Of a stretch of 64,000 nucleotides of DNA, positions 11,939-22,790 are shown piece by piece; position 1 is the first letter of the stretch; each line of letters starts with the position of its first letter. The position numbers were made by a program, and so were the translations under genes. Source of the DNA: Apostichopus japonicus (lineage: Eukaryota; Echinodermata; Holothuroidea; Aspidochirotida; Stichopodidae); NCBI RefSeq assembly GCF_037975245.1, contig NC_092562.1, forward strand, positions 8,473,001 to 8,537,000, read 5' to 3'. The notes under the pieces were generated by a model that was given only the letters and a program-made list of their open reading frames with translations, was not told the DNA's origin and did not search any database.

Positions 11939-12316
11939 AGGAATAACCAAGGCAACTGGTATTATTCAGTAACCTCAAAATTCTCTGATACTAGATTTCT
12001 AAGTGAACCACTTCCCATTTGATTGAATACACTCACTTTGAAAATTGGCTACTAAGCCCTCACCACAGTACTCAGTGAGTTACATGATTGAGTTGTTCCT
12101 CCCTGATATATAAATATATAATATCAATATGGAATTTCAAGCGTATTACGTAATCAATGGCGGCTAGCTGTGTTTGTGGTGAGGCCTTAGGAGCCAATTT
12201 TCTAGTGAACGTAATCTGTCAAACGGGATGCGGTTCACATAAAAATCCAGTATTAGAAAGTTTTGAGGTTACTGAATAATATTAATTTGTCTTTGATCCC
12301 TGCCTTCGTTATTCCT
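11939..12316. mobile_element. TTAA foldback MITE family 3
   Basis: A 378-bp element bounded by TTAA at 11,935-11,938 and 12,317-12,320. Its two halves are inverted repeats of roughly 130-145 bp, beginning AGGAATAACCAAGGCA on one side and AGGAATAACGAAGGCA on the other. They share internal blocks TATTATTCAGTAACCTCAAA and GAAAATTGGCT. Most of the element is a stem, a classic foldback MITE. The termini differ from TTAA families 1 and 2. Confidence 0.9.
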
Positions 12317-12382
12317 TTAAGGATGATGCAGCAGAAGATACTTCTAAGTTTTAAGACACAGAACTGATTGTTAGCAACCATC

Positions 12383-12564
12383 TTTGACCATGGCTATTAC
12401 CTCAATTCTTGGATCATGGTGTTAACGCCATTCTTGGTTAATGGTGTAACCACCATTCTTAGATTATGACGTTACCACCATTTTTGGATAATGGTGTTAC
12501 CACCATTCTTGGATCATGATGTTACAGTTTCACCATTCTTGGATTATGGGTGTAACCTCCATTC
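12383..12564. repeat. imperfect 28-bp tandem repeat with palindromic core
   Basis: Six or so units of CACCATTCTTGGATAATGG with GTGTTAC. Each core AATGGTGTTACCACCATT is close to self-complementary, so units can fold individually. Non-coding. Confidence 0.75.
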
Positions 12565-14110
12565 AAGGTGCTCTGAAGTCAAGGCTTTGTGCATTTCTTT
12601 GGAAGAATATCAATGGTTTATTCCTCTTGTGTGAATTGCTGTTTGCAATATTTGCAAAATGCAAGAAATAGGACCCAGGTACACAAGCTCCAGACCAAAT
12701 GTTGTTCGTATTGTTTATTGCCTATTGCACACATGCGCAGTCACTATACAGTATGTTTAGTTTAATACTAAGTGGTACTTTGCCAGTACTAAGTGGCAGA
12801 AAATTCTTGAACGAGTGAGAGCATTTTAAACAAAATAATTGGATATCAAGTGTGGTATGTCAGTTGACCTCATAAGGATGAACATTTGTGTAACTTTATT
12901 GATAATTTGGTAGACACTTCAACCATTGTAGTATGTGTACAGTATTAAGTAATCTCAATATACACACCTCAGTCTTACAAGCACAACTAATATTACAACG
13001 CAACAAGTTAAGCAATCACAGACAAAACAGTATAGACAGGTAGGAATGCAAACAGAAACAAACAGAGCAGACTTTGGCAGGACAGAAATTAGGTATATCA
13101 GGGAACTGATTGATTACTCACTAAGGGAAAGAGGTGCACTGGTAAGGTAAAGAGGCCTCCTTTGATCTCCTGTCAAAACCAAATGAAACCCATTCCATAC
13201 TTCCACTTACATAGTAAATCATTCAGAGAAAAGGGGGCCTGTTCTATTAATGACAGTTGCTGCACATCACTATAAAAGAAGATGTATTGGGATCATATGC
13301 ACTTTTAATGATGAAGCATGTATCGATGAATCAGCAGTAATCATTAGTAGAATTTCTCTGTGGTATTAGTCCCTGCATGTGTCCTCGTTGGTTGCTTCGA
13401 TATAATTGTAAATGTTAGTATTTTTTCAATATTTGCAATAAGGTAATATCAAACAGGAATGTCTACATGGATTGGTTTAACACATTATCATATATGATGG
13501 TCTAGTTTACATAGTAAAAGGAAGTAAAGATGTTTTTAAAAAACAAATTTACAACACTCTCATATATGCTGGTCCATTTTAAGTAGTATAAGAAGATTGA
13601 AGTAAAAGCTTAATATCACTCACATCCAACATGAAGGCTTGCAATGCAGACTGTTGGCATATTTCTAATTTATTAACAAGCCATTTTTATTGGTTCCTTG
13701 CTGGAACAAAGGAACATATGCAGTCAAGTTGTCGTGAGTGTGTGTGTTCGTCTGTTATGGAACGCGAAACGGCAAACTTATTTCGTTCTCTAAACTAAGT
13801 TTGTTGTTGTCTAAACTAAAGTTGTTGCTGCTGTTCTACCATGCTGTTGCTCAAACTCATGTTGATGTCTAAACTTCCCCGTTGTCTAAACTTAAGTTGT
13901 TGCCATCGGCGCTGTTCAACAATTGCTCAACCACGTGATGTGAAAAAATAGCTCTTTCAAACTAAATTCAACTTGCGCTGCATATGCTTGATATACACAC
14001 GTCGTTTATTAGGATATGTAGGTACTGTAGTCTAGACTGTTTAGAATTCTTTCCATTGTTGAGTCTAGTAGTAGCAGTAGTTCGAGTACCAATATGGCTC
14101 TAGGTGTAAC

Positions 14111-14135
14111 CAGTGAGTTGTTATGGAGCTCCCTG
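14111..14135. mobile_element. ultra-short palindromic insertion 4 (25 bp)
   Basis: CAGTGAGTT-N7-AGCTCCCTG, flanked by exact 7-bp direct repeats GTGTAAC at 14,104-14,110 and 14,136-14,142. Read on the other strand, it matches the insertion at 4381-4405 at 23 of 25 positions, including the loop CCATAAC. The two loci have unrelated flanks, so the 25-mer itself appears to have been copied or moved. Confidence 0.87.
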
Positions 14136-14265
14136 GTGTAACAGTAGCAGCCTACGTATCATGCATTCTCCTGCACTGGTGATGCTTGTTGAATTTCGTG
14201 CGAAATGCCTATTTTTTGCACAAAATACAGTTGCTGGTTCATAGCTGGTACATATTGGCAATTTT

Positions 14266-14300
14266 GGCCCAAAAAATTTTTTGGCGCCATTTTTTGGGCC
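14266..14300. repeat. GGCCCAAAAAAT palindrome in a GGGCCC-rich patch
   Basis: A 35-base palindrome with arms GGCCCAAAAAA / TTTTTTGGGCC around TTGGCGCCA. It opens a compositionally odd patch to about 14,440 in which TTGGGCCC recurs three times between AATATTATT-like blocks. Frames through it are not conserved-looking. Confidence 0.6.
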
Positions 14301-17163
14301 GGGTTGACTCAATATTATTTCCACCTCAAATGCATTATGCGACACATTATTTGGGCCCGAATTTGTGGGGCTCAATATTTTAGGTACCACTTGGGTGCAA
14401 AATATTATTGGGCCCAATTTTGGGGGAGGGGCCAAATTTTAAAATTGCAATTACTCCAAAACCTTAAATCAGATTATATCCAAACTTGGAATATAGTTGT
14501 TGGTTCATTGGTGGTACATGTGGGTATAATAATTATGATATTGGATGATGACATACAAAAAATTAATATTCCACGAAGTATGGAACCATAGTGCATGTTG
14601 CTTGCTTGTAAGATCAGTACTGTCTATGCACTGATGTCAATGAGTACAGCCTGAAACAACACTACATCCACCACCAGTATAGTTTCATTCTTATCTTATT
14701 CTCTGCACAGCTTGGAAAGGCAGTAAAGTAATTAACTATAAAGTGTAGTCCCATTTTCATAAATTACGTTTCCTACAGGAGTATAAAGTACTGATGTTAT
14801 TCAGTTTAAATATATCCTAGATTGTATATATTTGATAGTAATGTATTTGCGCTATATAAGGGACCATAATAATAATAATTTGCTTGTATGCACCAGACCT
14901 CAGTTGGTCTCAAGGTTAGAAAAGGTTTGGCACTAACCCACATACCAACAGTTTTTGGGGGTCACTGACATATAGAACCTTCTGGGACATCTGGAAGCAC
15001 TAGGCTGTCTTCTCATGCTTCAATGTGTTACCTCCTTCTTCATGGGCGAGAAATATAAATCTGGTTTAAGTTTTCATGGGGTTATATGTGAGTCTTTGAA
15101 TGACATTTACTCTGCTGTTTTTCAGTTTCTTCTCATAACAACACAGAGAGAAACAAAATGGACCAGGAAAAGTTGCATAGTTAAACTTGTCAATGAATTC
15201 CAAAAGAATGTCCTACATGTGATGAATAAGGTGGGAGTGATTCTCATTGTGATGTTGTCCTCCAACAAATTACAGAACAGCAAGAGTAAGCCTGAGGTTA
15301 GATGATCCCTCTATGTGGAGATGGTAGGGAGGGGAAGGTGGGGGGGGTACTTTCACCCTGCTATGTGTATCCACCTTGAATGAGAACAACCAACAAAAAG
15401 CTAGTGATGATTCAGGGCTAGATATTGATTCAAAAAGGAAACTAATGCATGCAACAAAATATAATTAACATTTGAAACAGTGAAGCAATTTAAGTTGCTC
15501 CCACGTTTTGTAATTCATTATGATACGATATCTATATAGATTATATTTTCTTGCCCATTTTGTTCGGCTGGAAGATTCCTGTGGTGGTCTGAAAGCCCTT
15601 AATACTGAATATTATCACTCTTGGCATTGTTAAAAGGGAATTGTAGCAGCAGTGCTATATTTTAGTATCTTTCAGAGAAAATTTAAAATTTCATTTTAAA
15701 TAGGTTCTAAGTTTTTACTGTTCAAAATCTGGCCAAATGACCTCTATTGTGTTCTTATTGTGAAACTTCTCCATCTCACTCCACATTTACCTTTATCATA
15801 GTTGCAATATGGAAAATATTTCTTGGTTTCTTAAAAAAAAATGTAACAAATGAAACAAACCAAGTGTAGCCTTTATAGTAACCGATTTAAGTAATAGTTA
15901 TGTGATGTTATACTTCATCTGTGCAAAATGTGTTAGTGAAAAGTTCTTCGGATCAATTGTACAATGTTATAAATTTAATTCTTCTTTCTCATAAGTTCAG
16001 TTTGTGTAACTAGGATCAGTTTCTTTACCTAGAAGTAATATTGTTAGCAGCTGTTGAGTGTTCATCTGTAGGCGCATAGAAGAGAGTGATGTTTCTACAT
16101 GCTCTTTAATTGGTTGTGAGAGATGCACTTCAGGGGAGTTGTCAGACTGAAGCAAAAAACATTGATTAGTCATGACATTACTGTCCCTGAAGCTGTTTGA
16201 AACTGAAATTCTTCGTCATCTTGAACTTAATCTAGACAACGACTGTCCTGTCCCACCTTCTCCGTTCTCATTAACCCTCTAGGTGTGAGCCAATTACCAC
16301 TGGTTTCTTAATTGCTAGGTAAACATCTGAGATTTACCATTTAACTACATCAGGAGTATACTGTATGATGCTAGTTTGGGGGTCCTGCTGCTCATTAGCT
16401 CAATTTTGACCACAGATATACTGGGTATCATTCTACCAAAGTTGTTGTATGAAATGGAGAATTTCACCCAAAGTTTATCCAGTTTTGGCAACCCAGTAGT
16501 AATGACACATTAATTTCATACTGTCAAGTCATTTTTAATATGGTGCAAGAACTTTTTCATTTGTCAGAGAGGTCAAAGGTCACTAGAGGTCATAATCTGC
16601 AAACTTAACATATTCACACACTTTTGTGTAATGGACTGATCAGAAAGATATATGCATGGTTTTTCTTGCAGACAAAGGGTAAATTGAAAGTGTCAGGGGT
16701 CAAATTTTGAAATTTGTTTTAACAATAGCATCTATAGGCTATAGAAGAATGTATTCTACGTTTAAATTGTCACTAACGTGTCATAAAATCAGTGATCAAA
16801 TAGTGAAGGGTAGCATGAGAAAAATTCACATTTCGCTAAGCATGTCATGGACTTGGTCTCCACTTAAGTTCAATCACTAACTGATGAAGCTTTGACAGAT
16901 ATTTTTAGAGTTGTAAAATGTGACAATGTAGTGCATACTGATACTATGGTACATAGTAATGATGTCTTCACAACAGGGTAGATGGGCCTAACTCCTGAAA
17001 TTTGAAACTTCAGTAATACTAGAGTCTAACCAACACACTGTTGAACTACTGTGTTTGTTTGTTCACATACGTTTTCATCTATCTACTAAAATGATTACAG
17101 CAGTAGCTGTAACTGAATCATTTTAAAGGTATGACTTCTATGATTGACAGAAGAAAAAAAAAC

Positions 17164-17632
17164 CACATCAAGAATGGCCTCTCCATAGTAGAGGTATTTT
17201 AATTAACCCCATCCAGAATGACCTCTCCATAGTAGAGGTAGTTGAAATAACCCCATCCAGAATGGCCTCTCTGTAGTAGAGGTATTTGTAGTAACCCCAT
17301 CCAGAATGGCCTCTCTGTAGTAGAGGTATTTGTAGTAACCCCATCCAGAATGGCCTCTCCATAGTAGAGGTAGTTGAAGTAACCCCATCCAGAATGGCCT
17401 CTCCATAGTAGAGGTAGTTGAAGTAACCCCATCCAGAATGGCCTCTCCATAGTAGAGGTAGTTGAAGTATCCCCATCCAGAATAGCCTCTCCATAGTAGA
17501 GGTAGTTGAAATAACCCCATCCAGAATGGCCTCTCCATAGTAGAGGTAGTTGAAGTAACCCCATCCAGAATGGCCTCTCCGTAGAAGAGGTATTTGTAGT
17601 AACCCCATCCAGAATGGCCTCTCCATAGTAGT
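17164..17632. repeat. 44-bp minisatellite
   Basis: About 10.6 units containing AACCCCATCCAGAATGGCCT, CTCCATAGTAGAGG and TAGTTGAAGT. The period is not a multiple of three and the unit lacks stops on the minus strand, so all three minus frames stay open. These frames are repeat artefacts. The array ends about 60 bp before the splice acceptor of the RGG exon, placing it in that gene's last intron. Confidence 0.93.
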
Positions 17633-17694
17633 TTCATATCAGTTTCATATCATCCTCCATTGTTATGGTTTTTTGTTCTTTGTTGATGTTTCAG

Positions 17695-17795
17695 GTGCCT
17701 TTGGAAGAGGAGGTAGAGGAGGCAAAGGAGATAACAGAAGGCCCAACAGAGGAGGAGGAGGAGGGGGAGGTGGAGGAGGACCAATGAGGTCATAA
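17695..17795 (+). CDS. terminal exon of an RGG-box (Arg/Gly-rich) protein
   Basis: A pyrimidine-rich tract ends in GATGTTTCAG at 17,694. The open frame starts in phase 1 and reads GAFGRGGRGGKGDNRRPN, then R, a run of ten glycines and PMRS before TAA at 17,793-17,795. This is an RGG/GAR tail of the sort that binds RNA and is methylated on arginine in RNA-processing and RNP-granule proteins. Most Gly codons are GGA/GGT with AGA for Arg, so it is not a simple repeat shadow. The preceding exons were not found with confidence, so the parent family is unknown; they should lie upstream on the same strand. Confidence 0.72.
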
Positions 17796-18436
17796 AACTG
17801 ATGACTTAAGTGACACCACTTTGGAAAACAATTGCATTTATTAGGTGGAATGCTATGTCTGTCAGAAGACTTCTACTGTGCAAAACAGCAATCTCATGAA
17901 CAATGCTTAAAAGTTAGTTAACCAATTTCAAATACACACATGTTGAATAATATAGCAAAGAAGAGAAGAGCACAACTTCACAGAAGCATTTTTATGAGCC
18001 GCCTTCTTGAATTGTACAAACACTTGTACAGAAGAAGCACATGCAATGACCTATGTAAGATATCTAAGGAATGTTAATTGAAAGTGGCAAATAACTGTAA
18101 TCATAATCAGTTTACTCAACCGAAATATTTACTGACTGGAACCGTCAGAGAAAGTCACAAACCACAGCCTGTGGCCATTATGAATTCCTCGTTTGATGGA
18201 ATGATGTAGGACATCATCAGTTTTCAGTCATCTCAATTAGTTGTGCATTGCCAGTGAACCAAATTCCATTTAAGGTTTCCTTGTTTATTCAGTTATGTGA
18301 TGTGTTAAGTACCTATTAAGAGTTTAAGTGAACCTCAAGATAGAATCAGAAAGGTTTTGTTTCATCAACTATTAGCACCCTGAGAATGTTGAAGAATGTT
18401 TATTATAATTCTGGTTTTGTACCTTGAGAGGTAGGT

Positions 18437-19246
18437 GTGAAGTGATCAGTTAGGTGATAGGCATCTTTATACTGAACTGTGTTTAACAATGATGATCAGT
18501 TAGGTGATAGGCATCTTTATATTCAACTTTGTTTAACAATGGTGATCAGTTAGGTGATAGGCATCTATATATATTCAACTTTGTTTAACAAAGGTGATCA
18601 GTTAGGTGATAGGCATCTTTATATTCAACTTTGTTTAACAATGGTGATCAGTTAGGTGATAGGCATCTATATATATTCAACTTTGTTTAACAAAGGTGAT
18701 CAGTTAGGTGATAGGAATCTTTATATTCAACTTTGTTTAACAATAGTGATAAGTTAGGTGATAGGCATCTTTATATTCAACTTTGTTTAACAATGGTGAT
18801 CAGTTAGGTGATAGGCATCTTTATATTCAACTTAGTTTAACAATGGTGATCAGTTAGGTGATAGGCATCTTTATATTCAACTTAGTTTAACAATGGTGAT
18901 CAGTTAGGTGATAGGCATCTTTATATTCAACTTTGTTTAACAATGGTGATCAGTTAGGTGATAGGAATCTTTATATTCAACTTAGTTTAACAATGGTGAT
19001 CAGTTAGATGATAAGCATCTTTACATTCAACTTTGTTTAACAATGGTGATCAGTTAGGTGATAGGCATCTTTATATTCAACTTTGTTTAACAGTGGTAAT
19101 CACCTAACTGGTGATAGGCATCTTTACATTCAACTTTGTTTAACAATGGTGATCAGTTAGATGATAAGCATCTTTATATTCAACTTTGTTTAACAATGGT
19201 GATCAGTTAGGTGAAAGGCATCTTTATATTCAACTTTGTTTAACTA
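18437..19246 (+). repeat. 50-bp minisatellite in presumed 3' UTR
   Basis: About 16 units of TGATCAGTTAGGTGATAGGC, ATCTTTATATTCAACTTTG and TTTAACAATGG, with 50- and 52-bp variants (the latter with ATCTATATATATTC). One unit near 19,090 reads AATCACCTAACTGGTGATAGG, a local inverted copy of the ATCAGTTAGGTGAT core. If transcribed with the RGG gene it would be a structured repeat in the 3' UTR. Confidence 0.93.
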
Positions 19247-19336
19247 TTGGGTTACTTTGTCACTTGCACTGGGAGCAGATTAATATGCAACCCTGTAAAG
19301 TATCAGTAACAAGAAAGCTCATTATTTTGTACTTGT

Positions 19337-19342
19337 AATAAA
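19337..19342 (+). terminator. candidate polyadenylation signal
   Basis: An AATAAA hexamer in TTGTAATAAACTACTAC, the first canonical signal I see after the RGG-gene stop codon. A TTGATTCATTTGTTC stretch follows within 40 bases. Position-based inference only. Confidence 0.35.
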
Positions 19343-19360
19343 CTACTACACATCAAGACC

Positions 19361-21139
19361 ATGCCTTGATTCATTTGTTCATCAGTCGATAAAGATGCTG
19401 GGAAATCAGCAATGTGCAGTCTGGAAAAATTAATTTCTGTTCTCGTCATGGTGCCTTTATTGTTATACATGGATGATTAAATCAATCAGCCATTGATGAT
19501 TACTACTGCAAGAACCTATGTATTGATTATTAAGGCTAATAAATTGATCTTGAGTGGGACTTTGTTTACTGTGGTTGCCTTCTTAGACAATCTTGAAATT
19601 GTTATTAGACATTCAGGTTCCATTTGTATTGATCAAATATTATTTTTGGGACCATCAAACTGAAGCAGATATGGTCATCTTTCAGGATGGCATTTTGTTA
19701 GCATTGTGTAACTAGGTATCATTGAGAGTTGCCTACATAATACTGTCATTTGTGGTGGTTACCATTGAAATCCTGCTCTGCAGTAGATGTCTCTATCTAA
19801 GTATTGTGGAGATAATTAATTTTCATGGATTATTGGTTTCTGACCATAGCTTAATATACCCTGCAGAATACCATCACATAATGGATGTGACCTGTGTGTT
19901 AGATATGTTATGTAGCTTAGGCTGGAGGGCAAATGATGGGCAAGTGTTAACTCATTTAGATAATACAGTTAGTTGACTTTTGACACAAGTTCTTTGTCAA
20001 ATATAATAACCAACTGTGCTTTCTATGTTATGCTAGAGCACACTTAATACATTATACTTAGCCTGTGACTGTATCAGTGGTTGCCAAATATTGTGGAACT
20101 TTTAATACTCAATGACAACCCTATTGTACAAGAAGAAATATGAGTAAAAGACAAGTATGCACACTGAGGAGAAAACAGAATCAAATTAAATGATCTTGTT
20201 TGTATTTGTTTGAAGTCAGACACACCTTTCAGCAGGAGCCTTTATGCAGTAACAAAGCTGGGTGTCAAATCCTATGCAGAAGTTTGTTGCTCTCATCTAG
20301 TTACTGACCAGTTAGAAGAAGCCTTCAATTAACTTCAGAAACACAAGCTGCAAATCCCTTATTTATTATCTTAAAGATCATAATGTATTTGTATCACTTT
20401 CAATATAGAAAACAAGTTGGATCAATGAAAGCAACTTTGCACCACTTCTTGTCAGTTTCGTTTTCATTTCAATTTTGTTGATCATGTTGCAATGCATTTT
20501 GATTCTTTGTGTGTGTACAGGTGTTTGTATATGACATCTTGCCTTGTAAGCACACTAATACTCAACAACTACAGCTGGGTTACACTCCATTGGTGTAAAG
20601 TGTGTCAAATAGATTTCAACATAGAAAAGGTCCTAAACACAGAATTGCATTAATCAGAGTTTCCAGAGTTAATACTTGGCGCAATTTTACCCGCAGTGAT
20701 CCATTGATGGTCCCTACTCAGTATCTATATCAGGGGTGGGGTAGGATATTTTTAATTGGTGCTTGCAGCTTAATGTGAAGAAGATTAAAGCCAATGAAAT
20801 ATTTCGGATAGAATTGAATCGTTTGTATTCGGTATGATTTTGATCAGATTAATTTTAATAATTTGGAATGTTTCTTCACACTTACCCTTTCCTTAGTACT
20901 CAAAAACCTAGAAGAAGCTCAAATGTATTTTGTCTCCTAGGATGAGTGCAACATTAACATATGTCTAAATTACCCAGACCATGTCCTCTTTATGAGTTAT
21001 ATAAGCCTCAGGGGGGATTTAGAAAATGTAAAAAATGTCTAGACCTTTATTCCGTGTGTTGAAGAGAAAATGCATCTATACGATGGCATGCATGTGTGTA
21101 TGTAGTACGTGACACCTCTGCTTGTAAACAGGATAAGTC
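19361..21139. other. gene-free stretch
   Basis: No supported exon. GTGTGTACAGGTGTTTGTATATGACA-type heads of the AGGTCA repeat family occur near 20,510 and again near 21,090-21,190. Nothing else recognisable. Confidence 0.5.
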
Positions 21140-22790
21140 ATCTTGTGCAACTTGTATGATCTTCATAACTGGTACATAGATGCTTTTTCCTCAGATGGCC
21201 ATAATGATTAAGCTTATAAAGCAAAATGTTGTAGTCAATGGTGTCAAACACTTTCGAAAGATCATGAAAAATTCCAATTAAAATCTTATTATGATATAGG
21301 GCATTGGACAACTGCAGTAAGTGCCCAGCACCGTTGAGTGTTTAGGCCTGAATCCATGTTGACCATTATCAGGCATGAGCTTTTCCGCGACTTCGCGGAT
21401 ATCCGTGTTTTCTTTCCTACCTCCGAGATTAACACCTCTCAATTCCCGTGAATTTCTAACAACAGTGTTCCTGTATCATTTGATCCATCGTTCGCATGTT
21501 TTTTATTATGCATTGCATATCCAACCTGCAGGGGACAAAACCTATTATCCTAACACACTGTAGCATATGCAAACTGGAGCCTATACCGCAATTATTTTCT
21601 CTGGACTTTCATAACGTTTCCAACAATATTGCAACTATATTTTCTTCAGTTTCCCATGATTTGCAAATATTTTAGTATCATTAGAGTAGGGACAACTGAG
21701 GAGAAGTGTAGTGCTGTAATTGCTGAATATTATTCCAGATTAAAAGTGACCATTGTGTACATTTTATGTACAGTGACTTTTTAATTATGGGTCGCAATGA
21801 TTGAGTAGGGTGAAACGACAGGCTAGGCATGTGGCTTCAGTGTGCACATTTTGAATGTGAAAAAACTTTGCTTTGAAGGTTTTAATAAATTCAAGATTCT
21901 TTATAAAATAGGCACCAAATTGTTGTCTCTAAACCTCTAATTTCTCAGAGCTTCCGGGGAGTTCGACCCCTGGACCCCAACCGTGGCGTTGCCCATTGAT
22001 CCCTATCCTAGGCCCATGGACCCCACCTGTAGTGTCGTGCTGACTGACGCCTTCGGCGTTAGTATAGTATTACCCACCAAGTTCAGTGATTTTCTTTATC
22101 CCAGGCTCAGCCCTGCATTATGTAATACTTTGTGTTTGTAAATGAAGTTAAAAAATAAGGTTATACACGGTTCTTTCAAAAATTGATAAAAGGAGACTGG
22201 TGTACAGTTGTCATATTGTGTTGGGTCACCTTTCTTGTAAATAGGAAAAACTTGAGCAATTTTGACCTGATCTGGAACAACCCCACTTGCCAGAGAGCAA
22301 TTAACAATAGGGGTTCGGAAATTTATGCAATAACTTTTCTTATTATGCCAGGTTTCATGATTTATTGGGAGACAAACAAGATAAAGCCACTGTAACTTGT
22401 GAGTTCTTCCTCATTCGTTGGTGTCATAAAAGAAATAGCAGTTGTCCTACTCTGAATAGCAGCAGCCAAGGAAGGTCCAACGTCGACAAAGATACTATTG
22501 AAAGCAGTTGCAATTTCCTCAGGATCAGTTACTACATTGTCGTCGTGATTGAATGCAGTAAGTTTTCTTATTTCTTTTCTTATTCAAGTTATTATTAATT
22601 ACAGACCATGTTTTCTTAATGTCTGCAATCATTAAACTTTTCAGTAAAATATCTTTTCCTGGAGATACGAATGATGTGGTTTTACTTGTTACAATAATTG
22701 CGATAGATCGTTACATTGACGAATGGATCCTTGGATATTTTTTATAAAGTTCGTGTTTGCGCTTTGCTGACTGAATAATGCCCCAACTTA
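21140..22790 (-). pseudogene. decayed non-LTR retrotransposon (jockey/CR1-like LINE) reverse transcriptase
   Basis: Reading the minus strand from 22,790: a KKTWSVINNNLNKK block, then DPEEIATAFNSIFVDVGPSL, then KIAQVFPIYKKGDPTQYDN, then FERTVYNLI. After the inserted element come GQHGFRPKHST and HDLSKVFDTIDYNILLYKL. These are successive conserved blocks from the linker and early RT domain of LINE ORF2 proteins. Several stops and frameshifts interrupt them, and the endonuclease, YADD region and 3' end are not recognisable. A 746-bp DNA transposon (21,370-22,115) splits the LINE between the FERTVYN and QHGFRP blocks. The exact LINE clade cannot be fixed by eye. Confidence 0.88.
21370..22115. mobile_element. 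DNA transposon nested in LINE, 6-bp target duplication
   Basis: Imperfect inverted ends CAGGCATGAGCTTTTC and (complement) CAGGGCTGAGCCTGGG, flanked by exact CATTAT at 21,364-21,369 and 22,116-22,121. Skipping the element and one CATTAT leaves the LINE reading frame continuous through the conserved HNGQHGFRP block, so both borders are certain to the base. No transposase is visible in the 746 bp. A GGGGAGTTCGACCCC palindrome and a CTGACGCC..GGCGTTAG hairpin lie near the right end. A 6-bp duplication is unusual for hAT; superfamily left open. Confidence 0.88.

Larger units (their letters stand above)
12565..17160. other. gene-poor stretch, possible intron or flank of the RGG-protein gene
   Basis: No coding segment here is secure. 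It lies upstream of the RGG terminal exon on the same strand, so part may be intron. An open segment at 15,126-15,230 has acceptor and donor consensus but no recognisable protein. An AGGTCA-type fragment lies around 16,560-16,720. The palindromic features at 14,111 and 14,266 are listed separately. Confidence 0.4.
17796..19360 (+). other. presumed 3' UTR of the RGG-protein gene
   Basis: No open frame of note follows the TAA. The first AATAAA hexamer seen downstream is at 19,337, which would give a UTR of about 1.55 kb that includes the whole 50-bp minisatellite. This is inferred from position only. Confidence 0.4.

Noticed and set aside
14094-14135. Short ATG exon (MALGVT) with GTGAGT donor as exon 1 of the RGG-protein gene
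   Set aside because: The GTGAGT lies inside palindrome insertion 4 and the frame stops within 14 codons; more likely chance.
14121-14591. Overlapping frames up to 128 codons on both strands
   Set aside because: Arise from the GGGCCC/AATATT patch and palindrome; both strands open at once and no family match.
15126-15230. Possible upstream exon of the RGG gene (FLLITTQRETKWTRKSC...)
   Set aside because: Splice-site consensus is present, but the protein is not recognised, its phase 0 does not match the phase-1 terminal exon, and no linking exon was seen.
17168-17637. Three overlapping long minus-strand open frames (about 120-150 codons)
   Set aside because: They are the three frames of a 44-bp tandem repeat without stops; no protein family and no start context.
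21957-21975. T-arm-like string GGGGAGTTCGACCCC suggesting a tRNA
   Set aside because: Stem and loop do not fit a TΨC arm (wrong loop order) and no anticodon or acceptor stem is present; it is part of the nested transposon.
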